This document shows positions 1-6,539 of a DNA stretch of 9,190 bases, piece by piece. The position numbers and the translations under genes are program-made. This DNA is from Gemmatimonadota bacterium. Lineage in GTDB: Bacteria; Gemmatimonadota; Gemmatimonadetes; Gemmatimonadales; GWC2-71-9. How positions within the stretch are numbered: position 1 is the stretch's first letter; each line of letters starts with the position of its first letter. The notes beneath the pieces are model-generated. The model was not told the origin of the DNA. It saw only the letters and a list, made by a program, of their open reading frames with translations, and searched no databases. The stretch spans positions 1-9,190 of the forward strand of contig QHTP01000090.1 in assembly GCA_003220855.1 (NCBI GenBank), read 5' to 3'.

Positions 1-1
1 C

Positions 2-439
2 TTCTCGCTCGTGGCGGCCCTCGTCCTGCTCGCGATCGGCGCGGCAGCCCAGCAGCCCACGACGCCGCAGCCCCAGCCCCCCCAGGCCGACGACCCGCTG
101 GCACGCGTGCTGTTCCCGCCGGAGCTGGTGATGCAGCACCAGCAGGACATCGCGCTCCGTGCCGAGCAGCGCGCAGTCATCACCAAGGCCATTCAGGACT
201 TTCAGACCAAAGTGGTGGACCTGCAGTGGCGTATGCAGGACCAGTCCCAGCGGCTCGCCGGGATGCTCGAGAAGGCGAGCGTCGACCAGGCCGCGGCGCT
301 GGCGCAGGTGGACGAGGTGCTGGGGGTGGAGCGCGAGGTAAAGCGCGCCCACATGACGTTGCTGATTCAGATCAAGAACGCGCTCTCGGCCGAGCAGCAG
401 GCGAAGCTCGCCGCGGCGCGAGCCACGGCCGCCCGGTGA
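2..439 (+). CDS. Spy/CpxP-like periplasmic protein, 5' partial
   Basis: The reading frame is open from base 2, giving 145 visible residues, and ends at TGA 437-439. A GTG at 11 could be a start, but the hydrophobic run (FSLVAALVLLAIGAAA) begins at the window edge, so the true start probably lies upstream. Visible residues 1-16 form a signal peptide with an Ala-rich cleavage site before QQP. A Pro/Gln-rich linker follows to about residue 30, then a helical domain rich in Gln, Glu and Ala. Two motifs resemble the LTxxQ repeats of Spy/CpxP and heavy-metal-sensor proteins: LRAEQ at 52-56 and LSAEQ at 128-132. Family members are small alpha-helical periplasmic proteins that act as chaperones or bind metal; which applies here cannot be told. 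The family assignment rests on fold-like pattern and motif only. Confidence 0.65.
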   Translation, partial: FSLVAALVLLAIGAAAQQPTTPQPQPPQADDPLARVLFPPELVMQHQQDIALRAEQRAVITKAIQDFQTKVVDLQWRMQDQSQRLAGMLEKASVDQAAALAQVDEVLGVEREVKRAHMTLLIQIKNALSAEQQAKLAAARATAAR

Positions 440-458
440 AAGGCCGACTCCGACCTGC

Positions 459-486
459 TTGCGAGCCTCGCACCAGGCTGCATATT
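459..486 (+). promoter_or_regulatory. possible promoter ahead of the structured RNA candidate
   Basis: A -35-like TTGCGA (459-464) is followed after 16 nt by a -10-like CATATT (481-486), each matching 4 of 6 consensus positions. It would start transcription near 493, giving a transcript of about 110 nt up to the terminator at 604. The match is weak, and such boxes occur by chance. Confidence 0.25.
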
Positions 487-489
487 GAG

Positions 490-604
490 AGCTGAACTCA
501 GGTGCTATGAACCCCGAGGCGCGATGTCGTGCGGGATCGCCCATGCCTCGAGGGGAGCAAATCGCGAAACCGACTGAGCGAGATACCCGCTTGGTCGGTT
601 TTTT
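490..604 (+). ncRNA. candidate structured RNA (small RNA or leader) ending in an intrinsic terminator
   Basis: This non-coding stretch folds well by eye. CCC 512-514 and CGAGGC 515-520 pair with GCCTCG 545-550 and GGG 552-554, with A551 bulged. Inside it, GCGAT 521-525 can pair with ATCGC 536-540. CGCGAT 520-525 is also exactly complementary to ATCGCG 561-566, just before the terminator, so a pseudoknot or alternative pairing is possible. The segment sits between the end of the Spy-like gene (439) and the DUF2339 start (714). It could be an independent small RNA, a regulated leader of the DUF2339 gene, or only the structured 3' end of the upstream transcript. It matches no RNA family that I recognise. 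The 5' boundary is a guess. Confidence 0.3.
567..604 (+). terminator. Rho-independent terminator
   Basis: AAACCGAC (567-574) pairs perfectly with GTCGGTTT (594-601). An inner stem, GAGCG (576-580) with CGCTT (588-592, one G-T pair), is closed by a 7-nt loop. The 3' arm runs straight into a T tract, six consecutive T from 599 to 604. This is the clearest intrinsic terminator in the window. It would end the Spy-like gene transcript or the candidate RNA, about 110 nt before the DUF2339 start codon. Confidence 0.8.
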
Positions 605-713
605 CGTGCGGCCCACCGGATGCCGACTCGCCGCCGCGGTCACTTGACTGGTACATGATCCGCCGCTGCACAGGACTCGAGTGCGGCGAAGCAGTCCCCA
701 TGAGGGCAAGCGC

Positions 714-2624
714 ATGACGGAAGACCGCGAAGCGATCGAGCGACTGGAGCGCCGCGTCGAGCACCTGGAGACGATTGTGCGGACGCTGCTGTCGCGCGGA
801 GAGCTCACGCAGCAGGAAGCGCCGCCCCCGCGAGCGGAGCCGCTCGTGTCGTGGTCGCCCCCAGAACCGCCGCCGGCTCGGCGAGCGGCGGTTGCACCCG
901 ACACGCCCGCAGAGCACGACGCCGACGAGAGCGGCACGAACGACCTCGAGCAATGGGTCGGCCAGCGGGGATTGTTGATCGTGGGCGTCGTGGCGCTGGT
1001 CGCGGCGGGCGGATTCTTCCTGAAATACGCGTTCGACCGTGGTTGGATCTCTCCCTGGCTCCGCGTGGTAGGGGCCGCGATCGCCGGTATTGGTCTTGGC
1101 GTGTGGGGCGACCGCCTCATCGTCCAGGGCCTGCGGCGCTACGGTGCCGGCATCATCGCCGCGGGCGCTGGCCTGGTCTACCTGGGGATCTGGGCGGCGG
1201 GGGGGCCCTACGCGCTCATCGGGCGGCAGCTCGGAGTCGCGCTGCTCACGGGCGTTACCGTCGCCGTGGCCCTGCTGGCCCTGCGTCACGGCATCGAGGA
1301 GCTGGCCATGTTCGCAGTGATCGGTGCTTACCTCGCCCCGATCGTTCTGCCGGATCAAGCTGCGCAACCACCGCTGCTCCTTGCCTATCTCGAAGTGGTG
1401 GGTCTGGGCGCAGGCGTGTTGGCGTATCACATGTCCTGGCAGCGGTGCTTCGACGTGGCGCTGCTGGGCTACTTCGGGCTCGGGATGTCCCTGGCTTGGG
1501 GGGTCCTGGGTGAGCCGGTCGGGCTCTTGTTCGTGGCGGCCGGCGGCATCGCCGCCCTCGTGGCCACGGCCGGGCCGAGATGGCCGGAAGCACGAGCGTT
1601 CGGCCTGGCCGCCGCCTGGCTGTCTCTCCTGCTCCGCAATGCGCCCTACCAGGACACGGGTACGCGTCTGTTGGCGACGGCGGTGGCGGTCGCGCTCGCC
1701 GGGATCGTCTGGTGGCAGCACCGCGCCGTCACCGCCATCCATTCCCCGGCGCTCGATTCGCTCCCGGAGGGTACCGAGAGCGTGATCTTCCTGGCCTCTC
1801 CGCTCGCGTTCGCGCTGGTCAGTCCGCTCCAGTTCCCCGGCGCACTCCAGTCCTGGCCGGCGCTCGCGCCGGCCGTGGCCGCGGTGGCGTACTCGGCAGC
1901 CGGATGGCCGCGCCGCTCGGTGCCGCACGTCGCCCTGGCGTTCGGACTGCTCGCCCTGGCGGCATACGTCCAGTGGCACGGCCTCGTCGTCGCGCTGGCG
2001 TGGAGCGGGCTTGCGCTGTGCGCCGTCGCCGTCGCGGTCGATCGCCGGCTCGGGCAGCCCGGCGGGCTGGTCGTGGCGCCGGGGCTGGCCGCGCTCGCAT
2101 TCGGGCAGCTGTTCCTCATGGCGTCGCAGGGTCGCGAACCGCAGGGAGCGTTTGTGGATTCCTGGGCGTTCGTGCTGTACTTCTACGTCCTCGCGACCGC
2201 ACTCTCGGCGTGGTTGTGGCGTCAGGATACTCCGGCGCCCGGTTGGGCCGGCCACGGGCGGACGGTGCTGTGGGTCCTCGCCGGGGCCGCGATCCTGAGC
2301 GGCGGCTCGATAGAGCTCCACCGGTTCTTCGCCGCGTGGGAGTCACGCTGGCAGGCCGCGAGGCTCGCGGGCGATCTCGCCTTGAGCGCCTACTGGCTGC
2401 TCTGCGCCGCGGCGTTGGTGCGAACGGGCTTCCGGCTCGAGCAGAAAGCGGTTCGCAGCGCGGGGCTCGGTGTCGCGGGATTGGCGATCCTGAAGGTCGC
2501 TCTGTACGACCTCTCAACCCTCGAGGCGCTCTACCGGGTCGGCTCGTTCTTCGTGCTGGCTCTGATCACGCTCGCGGTCGCGTACGCGTACAGCCGCAGG
2601 GCGCAGGCGATGTCCAGGCGGTAG
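714..2624 (+). CDS. DUF2339 family multi-pass membrane protein
   Basis: 636 residues from ATG 714. A GTG at 681 would add 11 residues, but ATG 714 is preferred because GAGGG (702-706) lies 7 nt upstream and because MTEDREAIERLERR begins an amphipathic coiled coil (residues 1-30). A Pro-rich, low-complexity linker follows to about 75, then the family's entry motif: WVGQRGLL at 81-88, leading into the first membrane helix and FFLKYAFDRGWISP at 101-114. Many further hydrophobic helices follow to the C-terminus, probably more than 15. The near-terminal stretch ILKVALYDLSTLEALYR is also typical of DUF2339 (PF10101). The family's biochemical role is unknown; it is an inner-membrane protein, with the coiled coil presumably cytoplasmic. 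The gene is monocistronic in appearance and converges on the M23 peptidase gene with a 10-nt gap. A seven-G run lies near 1199-1205 without breaking the frame. Confidence 0.88.
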   Translation: MTEDREAIERLERRVEHLETIVRTLLSRGELTQQEAPPPRAEPLVSWSPPEPPPARRAAVAPDTPAEHDADESGTNDLEQWVGQRGLLIVGVVALVAAGGFFLKYAFDRGWISPWLRVVGAAIAGIGLGVWGDRLIVQGLRRYGAGIIAAGAGLVYLGIWAAGGPYALIGRQLGVALLTGVTVAVALLALRHGIEELAMFAVIGAYLAPIVLPDQAAQPPLLLAYLEVVGLGAGVLAYHMSWQRCFDVALLGYFGLGMSLAWGVLGEPVGLLFVAAGGIAALVATAGPRWPEARAFGLAAAWLSLLLRNAPYQDTGTRLLATAVAVALAGIVWWQHRAVTAIHSPALDSLPEGTESVIFLASPLAFALVSPLQFPGALQSWPALAPAVAAVAYSAAGWPRRSVPHVALAFGLLALAAYVQWHGLVVALAWSGLALCAVAVAVDRRLGQPGGLVVAPGLAALAFGQLFLMASQGREPQGAFVDSWAFVLYFYVLATALSAWLWRQDTPAPGWAGHGRTVLWVLAGAAILSGGSIELHRFFAAWESRWQAARLAGDLALSAYWLLCAAALVRTGFRLEQKAVRSAGLGVAGLAILKVALYDLSTLEALYRVGSFFVLALITLAVAYAYSRRAQAMSRR

Positions 2625-2634
2625 GCTTTTGCCG

Positions 2635-3765
2635 CTAGGGACGCCCACTACCCAAGCGCACCACTTCGTTCGTCCCGGGCAGCGTACGCTCGCGGGGAAT
2701 GTCGGGGTGCGCGTTCAATTCGAACGTGTTGCCCGAGCCGAGGTCCTCGTACGACCCTAGCACCCACGGCACCCCCTCGGCGCCGAGCACCGAGCTCCCG
2801 TCCGCCACCTGGAGGTGGAGGTGCGGCGCCGTGGTCTGGCCCGAATCGCCCAGCTTGGCGATCGCCTGTCCCCGCCGCACCCGCTCACCGGGACGCACCC
2901 GCACACTGCCTCGCTCGAGATGCGCGTACAGCACGTAGCGGTGGGGCGCGATCCGCAGGATGACGTGGTTGCCCGCGATGTTCGCCAGCGTCACCGCCCC
3001 CGGCAGCACGTGGGGCGCGTGGTCGGCGATGCTGTCCACGACCTCCGTCACCTCGCCATCCGCCACCGCAAGGACGGGTTGGTCAAATCCCCAGTAGCTC
3101 TCGTTCCGAGTCGCGTCGCCCCGATGGGTATCGCCGTTCGGCCCGACCAGCATCCAATCGATGGCGAAGCGCTGCGCGATGTACGTCCGGCCTGCGAGCG
3201 CGGTCAGCGCGCGGCGGTGCGGGGCATCGTTCGATGGACCATCGCCGGCCAACCAGATGCCTTCGGGAAGCGGCGGCGACAGCACCACAGCGTCGGCGCG
3301 CCGCACGGGCACGACCTGCTCGGCCACGGTCTCACCGTCGGGCGAGGCGCCCGAATCCGCGGCCGAAAAGACGAGACGGTTCACGAGCGTGTCGGGCACG
3401 CTGCCGCGCCCCGGCACCGGTACCCACAGGTACGCGACCACGCGTCGCCCTGGCTCGAGGCGCGCCGGATCGTGCGCCGGTTCATGCATCCCGCCGACCG
3501 TCCCGAGCAGAGCGGCGAGTGCGCTGTCCGTGTACCTGGCCAGGGGGAGCGCCGGCCGGCCCAGCACCTCGATGCGGCGCAGCTCGAGCGGCGTGCGGGC
3601 GAAGCTCGTGATATGGAGCTCGTATACCAGGACGCGCTGGGAGTCGATGAGCGCTAGCGTCGGGGGCGCGGGAGTCTCGATCTCGACGCGGGCCGGCGCG
3701 GTCAGGCTGACAAGGGCGATCGGCAGCGCCACGATGACATGCAGTGGTGTCATGGGGGCGAACAT
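2635..3765 (-). CDS. secreted M23 family zinc metallopeptidase
   Basis: 376 residues from ATG 3765; ATG 3753 (four residues later) is an alternative, and neither has a clear ribosome binding site. Residues 1-24 are a probable signal peptide ending near TAPA. Residues 25-205 are a beta-rich N-terminal region I do not recognise. The C-terminal part carries the peptidase M23 (lysostaphin/LytM) pattern: H214-R-G-D217 followed by NESYWGFDQPVLAVADGEV, then NHVILRIAPHRYVLYAHLERG (260s-280s, His282) and the H315-L-H317 motif. These give the usual His, Asp and His zinc ligands and the second catalytic His. Family members cut peptide bridges in peptidoglycan or act as LytM-like regulators. With a signal peptide and no anchor, it should be periplasmic or secreted. 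It lies 82 nt downstream of the decarboxylase gene on the same strand and may be co-transcribed. It is convergent with, and does not overlap, the DUF2339 gene. Confidence 0.88.
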   Translation of the reverse strand: MFAPMTPLHVIVALPIALVSLTAPARVEIETPAPPTLALIDSQRVLVYELHITSFARTPLELRRIEVLGRPALPLARYTDSALAALLGTVGGMHEPAHDPARLEPGRRVVAYLWVPVPGRGSVPDTLVNRLVFSAADSGASPDGETVAEQVVPVRRADAVVLSPPLPEGIWLAGDGPSNDAPHRRALTALAGRTYIAQRFAIDWMLVGPNGDTHRGDATRNESYWGFDQPVLAVADGEVTEVVDSIADHAPHVLPGAVTLANIAGNHVILRIAPHRYVLYAHLERGSVRVRPGERVRRGQAIAKLGDSGQTTAPHLHLQVADGSSVLGAEGVPWVLGSYEDLGSGNTFELNAHPDIPRERTLPGTNEVVRLGSGRP

Positions 3766-3847
3766 GGCGGGCGCGGGAGGGCACGACAAGAGAAATCGAG
3801 GCCCTCTGACAGCTCCCGAACAGCGGCGCGACACGCCCCTCGCGCTA

Positions 3848-5206
3848 CTAAGCCGTCGCCAGCACCTCGCTCGCCACTCGCAGCATGGCCGCCATGCTGC
3901 GCTCGACGTCGTCCTCCGTCGTCGCCCACGAGGAGACGCTGATGCGCATGGCGGTGCGTCCCTGCCACACCGTCCCTCCCGCCCAGCACGTGCCGTCCGC
4001 CTGTACGCCCGCGATGACACGACGGGTCAGCTCGCCGTCGCCAAAGGAGACCAGCACCTGATTGATCACCACGTCGTTGAGGATCTCGTACCCGGCCTCC
4101 CGCAGGCCGTCGGCGAAGCGCGTTGCATGGCGACAGGTGCGCTCGATCAGGTCGGCCAAGCCCTGCCGCCCCAGCGAGCGCAACGCCGCCCACACCTCGA
4201 TCCCGCGCGCCCGCCGCGAGAACTCGGGCGTGTAGTGATCGGGCTCGCGGGCTTCGCCAATCACCAGGTAGGGCGCATTCACTGTCATCGCTGCATAGAG
4301 GTGCCGAGGGTCCTTGACGACGACCATGCCGCTGTCGTACGGCACATTGAGCCACTTGTGCGCGTCGATCGCCCACGAGTCGGCGCCGGCGTAGCCGTTC
4401 ACGAGGTGCGCGCGCGCGGGCGCCGCCGCCGCCCACAGCCCGAACGCCCCGTCGACGTGCACCCACGCGCCTGCCGAGCGCGCCTGCGGAATGATCCTGT
4501 CGGCGGGATCGAAGGCGCCGGTGTTGACGTTGCCCGCCTGCAGGCAGACGAGCGTGTTGTCGTCCAGCGGCGGCAGCGCGTCGGCTCGCATCCTGCCCTG
4601 GCCGTCCACGGGCACGCGGATCACACGCTCGCGTCCCAGGCCGACCAGCGTCAGGGCCTTGAGCACACTCACGTGCACCTCGTCGCCTACGACGACGGTG
4701 ATCGGCGGCGCGCCAAACAGCCCTCTCGTCTCGACATTCCACCCGCGCCGCTCGAGCAGCGCATGACGCGCCGCCGCTAGCCCGGAGAAATTCGCCTGAG
4801 TGGCGCAGGTGACGAACCCCACGCCCGAGGCCGGCGGCAGGCCCAGCACGTCGACGAGCCAGCGCATCGCGACCTGTTCCAGGCGCGCGGCGATCGGCGA
4901 GAGGGCGACGATCCCCGCGTTCTGATCCCACGCGGCCGCGAGACTGCTAGCCGCCACGGTTGCCGGGAGCGACCCGCCGACCACGAACCCGAAAAAGCGT
5001 CCACCGGCCGAGGCAATCGTCGCGGGCGATCCGATGTCGTCGAGCAATGCGATCACGGCCGACGGGTCGGCCGGACGCTCCGGAAGCGCCTCTTCGAGCC
5101 GTCCCAGGTTAGCGAGGGCCTCAGGCGTTGGGGCAACGCCCCGGTCTTTCAAGCCGGCCAGATACCGTGCCGCCCGCTCGGCGGTCGTTCGCAGCAGGTC
5201 TTTCAT
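3848..5206 (-). CDS. group II PLP-dependent decarboxylase-like enzyme
   Basis: 452 residues from ATG 5206, a normal length for the pyridoxal-dependent decarboxylase family (PF00282: glutamate, aromatic amino acid and related decarboxylases). Visible landmarks are GFVTCATQANFSGLAAAR (129-146), the phosphate-binding region; His178 in GDEVHVS, which stacks on the cofactor ring; Asp252 in HVDGAFGLW, which contacts the pyridine nitrogen; and Lys284 in AIDAHKWLN, which forms the Schiff base. YTPEFSRRARGIEVWAALRSLG (325-346) is a conserved small-domain entry. There is no signal peptide, so it is cytoplasmic. The substrate cannot be read from the sequence. Annotated relatives are often called aspartate aminotransferase family protein, but the motifs favour the decarboxylase side. 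No strong ribosome binding site precedes the ATG. A short GC hairpin without a T tract (3826-3845) follows the stop and may slow, rather than end, transcription into the M23 gene. Confidence 0.88.
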   Translation of the reverse strand: MKDLLRTTAERAARYLAGLKDRGVAPTPEALANLGRLEEALPERPADPSAVIALLDDIGSPATIASAGGRFFGFVVGGSLPATVAASSLAAAWDQNAGIVALSPIAARLEQVAMRWLVDVLGLPPASGVGFVTCATQANFSGLAAARHALLERRGWNVETRGLFGAPPITVVVGDEVHVSVLKALTLVGLGRERVIRVPVDGQGRMRADALPPLDDNTLVCLQAGNVNTGAFDPADRIIPQARSAGAWVHVDGAFGLWAAAAPARAHLVNGYAGADSWAIDAHKWLNVPYDSGMVVVKDPRHLYAAMTVNAPYLVIGEAREPDHYTPEFSRRARGIEVWAALRSLGRQGLADLIERTCRHATRFADGLREAGYEILNDVVINQVLVSFGDGELTRRVIAGVQADGTCWAGGTVWQGRTAMRISVSSWATTEDDVERSMAAMLRVASEVLATA

Positions 5207-5278
5207 CCCGGAAACCTAGGTCAGGCGCTGCATGCCGGCCATCGCCTGGCCCCTGCCGTCTTCCCCGCCGGCGCCAAG

Positions 5279-5578
5279 TTGGGCGTGCTGCAGGGTGATC
5301 CAAGCAAGGATGCGTTATACACGGTGCGGCTCGATATGCCGAGCGGCCACAAGATCCCGCCGCACTTCCACCCCACGGATGAGCACGTGACGGTGATCAG
5401 TGGGACGTTCCTCGTCGGGATGGGTGATTCGCTCGATGCGGCACATACCACCGCGCTACCGGCGGGCGCGTTCATCACTGCGGGGGCGAACATGCATCAT
5501 TACGCCATCGCGCGCGGACGCACCGTGGTGCAGGTGCACGGCATGGGTCCGTTCGCGCTGACGTACGTCCGTCCGTAA
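5279..5578 (+). CDS. cupin domain protein, probably 5'-truncated
   Basis: 99 residues if read from TTG 5279, with TAA at 5576-5578. The cupin metal motif is perfect: G23-x5-H29-x-H31-x3-E35-x6-G42, followed by the second motif around PAGAF (61-65) and MHHYA (72-76). Compared with this cupin family as I know it, the frame upstream of the TTG still looks homologous (APAVFPAGAK, about 5249-5278). Yet from there back past 4920 it contains no ATG, GTG or TTG, and it runs into the antisense of the decarboxylase gene, whose start is at 5206. The signal peptide and first strands usual in these proteins are missing. The gene therefore seems cut at its 5' end, unless a CTG (5228 or 5246) or the TTG, which has no ribosome binding site, is used. 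Cupins of this type bind a metal and are annotated as binding or dioxygenase-like proteins; the function here is unknown. Confidence 0.65.
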   Translation: MGVLQGDPSKDALYTVRLDMPSGHKIPPHFHPTDEHVTVISGTFLVGMGDSLDAAHTTALPAGAFITAGANMHHYAIARGRTVVQVHGMGPFALTYVRP

Positions 5579-5597
5579 CACTCGCCGCCTCCGCCAC

Positions 5598-5630
5598 TTG
5601 ACCGCGGCGTGACTCTGCCTGCGCTACGTT
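5598..5630 (+). promoter_or_regulatory. possible promoter of the outer-membrane barrel gene
   Basis: TTGACC (5598-5603) is a 5 of 6 match to a sigma-70 -35 box. The best -10-like word downstream is in GCTACGTT (5623-5630), at a spacing longer than ideal (about 19-21 nt). Its position, 45 nt ahead of a well-formed start at 5675, supports a promoter; the -10 assignment is uncertain. Confidence 0.35.
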
Positions 5631-5674
5631 CGTCGCCGAGCATCCGAAACGAACGTCCTTCAAAAGGAGAGTCT

Positions 5675-6247
5675 ATGTCCCGTGCCTCCACATTCCGACG
5701 ACTGCTGCCGCTGTGCGCGGCCGGCCTCATGCTCTTGCAGGCGCGGGCTGCTTTCGCCCAGCAGCCTCGGGCCCGGGAAGGGTTCTGGGCCGCCTTCGGG
5801 CTGGGTTACGGCGCGAACAGCATGAGCTGCGGTTCGGGCTGCAGCGTCAATTCGGACGCCAAGGGCGGCAGCGTCACGGCCTCGGTGAAAATGGGCGGGA
5901 CGCCCAGCTCGAGGCTGCGTCTGGGCGGCGAGGTGAACGTGTGGGTCAAGGACCTGAGCGGGGGCGTCACCGAGTCGGTCGGAAACGTTTCCGCGGCGGC
6001 CTATTTCTACCCATCGCCTCGCGGCGGCTTTTTCGTGAAGGGCGGCGTCGGGGTCGCCAGCGTGGACTTGAGCCAAGGCAACTCGAGTGCGTCGCAAACC
6101 GGGATCGGGCTGTTGGCGGGATTGGGGTACGACATCCGGGTGAGCCGCAAGGTGTCGCTGACGCCGCTGACGAATTTTTACTTCGGTCACGAGGGCGACT
6201 TCCAGCACGCCATCATCGACTTCGGGCTGAGCGTGCAGTATAACTGA
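5675..6247 (+). CDS. small outer-membrane beta-barrel protein
   Basis: 190 residues from ATG 5675, chosen because AGGAG (5665-5669) sits 5 nt upstream and a textbook signal peptide starts there: Arg-rich residues 3-9, a hydrophobic core at 10-22 and a cleavage site after AFA (about 28). An in-frame TTG at 5609 would add 22 residues with no support. The mature part alternates Gly/aromatic beta strands (FWAAFGLGYGANS, GGFFVKGGVGVAS, GIGLLAGLGYDIR) and ends in DFGLSVQYN. This is the pattern of an 8-stranded OmpA/OmpW-like barrel, although the very last residue is Asn rather than an aromatic. Cys52 and Cys56 could form a disulphide in the first loop. The role is unknown. The gene looks monocistronic and ends just before a palindromic element at 6260. 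Confidence 0.72.
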   Translation: MSRASTFRRLLPLCAAGLMLLQARAAFAQQPRAREGFWAAFGLGYGANSMSCGSGCSVNSDAKGGSVTASVKMGGTPSSRLRLGGEVNVWVKDLSGGVTESVGNVSAAAYFYPSPRGGFFVKGGVGVASVDLSQGNSSASQTGIGLLAGLGYDIRVSRKVSLTPLTNFYFGHEGDFQHAIIDFGLSVQYN

Positions 6248-6259
6248 CTGCCTATCGTC

Positions 6260-6297
6260 CCCCCTCTCCCGAAGGGAGAGGGGGTCAGGGGGTGAGG
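6260..6297. repeat. REP-like palindromic element, possible bidirectional terminator
   Basis: An 11-bp perfect stem (6260-6270 with 6274-6284) closed by the loop GAA, followed by TCAGGGGGTGAGG (6285-6297). This combination, CCCTCTCCC palindrome plus TCAGGGGGTGAGG, resembles intergenic REP-like elements found in many copies in several bacterial phyla (recognised from general knowledge, not searched). It sits between two converging reading frames and could act as a terminator for both, although neither side has a T tract. Confidence 0.6.
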
Positions 6298-6509
6298 ACC
6301 CGCAGCCAGTCGCCGAAGAACACGCGCGCGCCTGGCTCGACCGGGTTGCTCTGTTGTGCTGGCGGATGCGTCAGGCCCACACCGACGTAATTCGTGCCGA
6401 TGCTGACCGAGAAAATGATGAGTGAGTTGAGGACGTAGTACACCGCGCGCTGCCACACCGGAACGCCGCCCTTGGCCACGAAAACGAGGAGACCCACGAG
6501 AAAGCTCAA
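6285..6509 (-). CDS. small hydrophobic hypothetical protein
   Basis: 74 residues if started at TTG 6509; GTG 6497 is another possibility, and neither has a good ribosome binding site. Two membrane-like stretches are visible: SFLVGLLVFVAKGG (2-15) and AVYYVLNSLIIFSVSIGTNYVG (22-43). A polar tail follows. I do not recognise a family. The ORF lies 30 nt downstream of, and in the same frame as, the two-domain secreted protein gene; that gene's TAG (6540-6542) and a second TAG (6519-6521) separate them. Its last codons (VLTP and the stop) are supplied by the REP-like element, so its C-terminus may not be original. It may be a real small membrane protein gene at the end of the operon, or a remnant. 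Confidence 0.4.
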   Translation of the reverse strand: MSFLVGLLVFVAKGGVPVWQRAVYYVLNSLIIFSVSIGTNYVGVGLTHPPAQQSNPVEPGARVFFGDWLRVLTP

Positions 6510-6539
6510 CGCCAGCGTCTACTCTGGCCCGCTCCACCA

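Noticed and set aside
500..566. Possible small SRP (4.5S) RNA, because of TGAACCCCG and GGGGAGCA
   Set aside because: The invariant GUCAGG and GGAAGG loop sequences of SRP RNA are missing.
540..604. Resemblance to a TPP riboswitch (GGGGAGC, CTGAG and ATACCCGC words)
   Set aside because: The conserved second half (GAACCTGAT and the closing stem) is absent; the CTGAG and ATACCC words are part of the terminator hairpin.
644..672. TTGACT at 644-649 as a promoter for the DUF2339 gene
   Set aside because: No acceptable -10 hexamer lies at 16-18 nt (the candidate is TGCACA), so it is not listed as a feature.
498..2321. 607-residue open frame on the minus strand, antisense to the DUF2339 gene
   Set aside because: Its composition is Arg/Gln/Asp-rich with no domain pattern, as expected of an antisense frame in GC-rich DNA, while the plus-strand frame has clear DUF2339 motifs.
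3826..3845. Short GC hairpin after the decarboxylase stop as a terminator
   Set aside because: A six-base-pair stem with no T tract on the transcript side is too weak to call.
3161..4780. 539-residue open frame on the plus strand
   Set aside because: It is antisense to both the M23 and decarboxylase genes, which carry recognisable catalytic motifs; its own composition is shadow-like.
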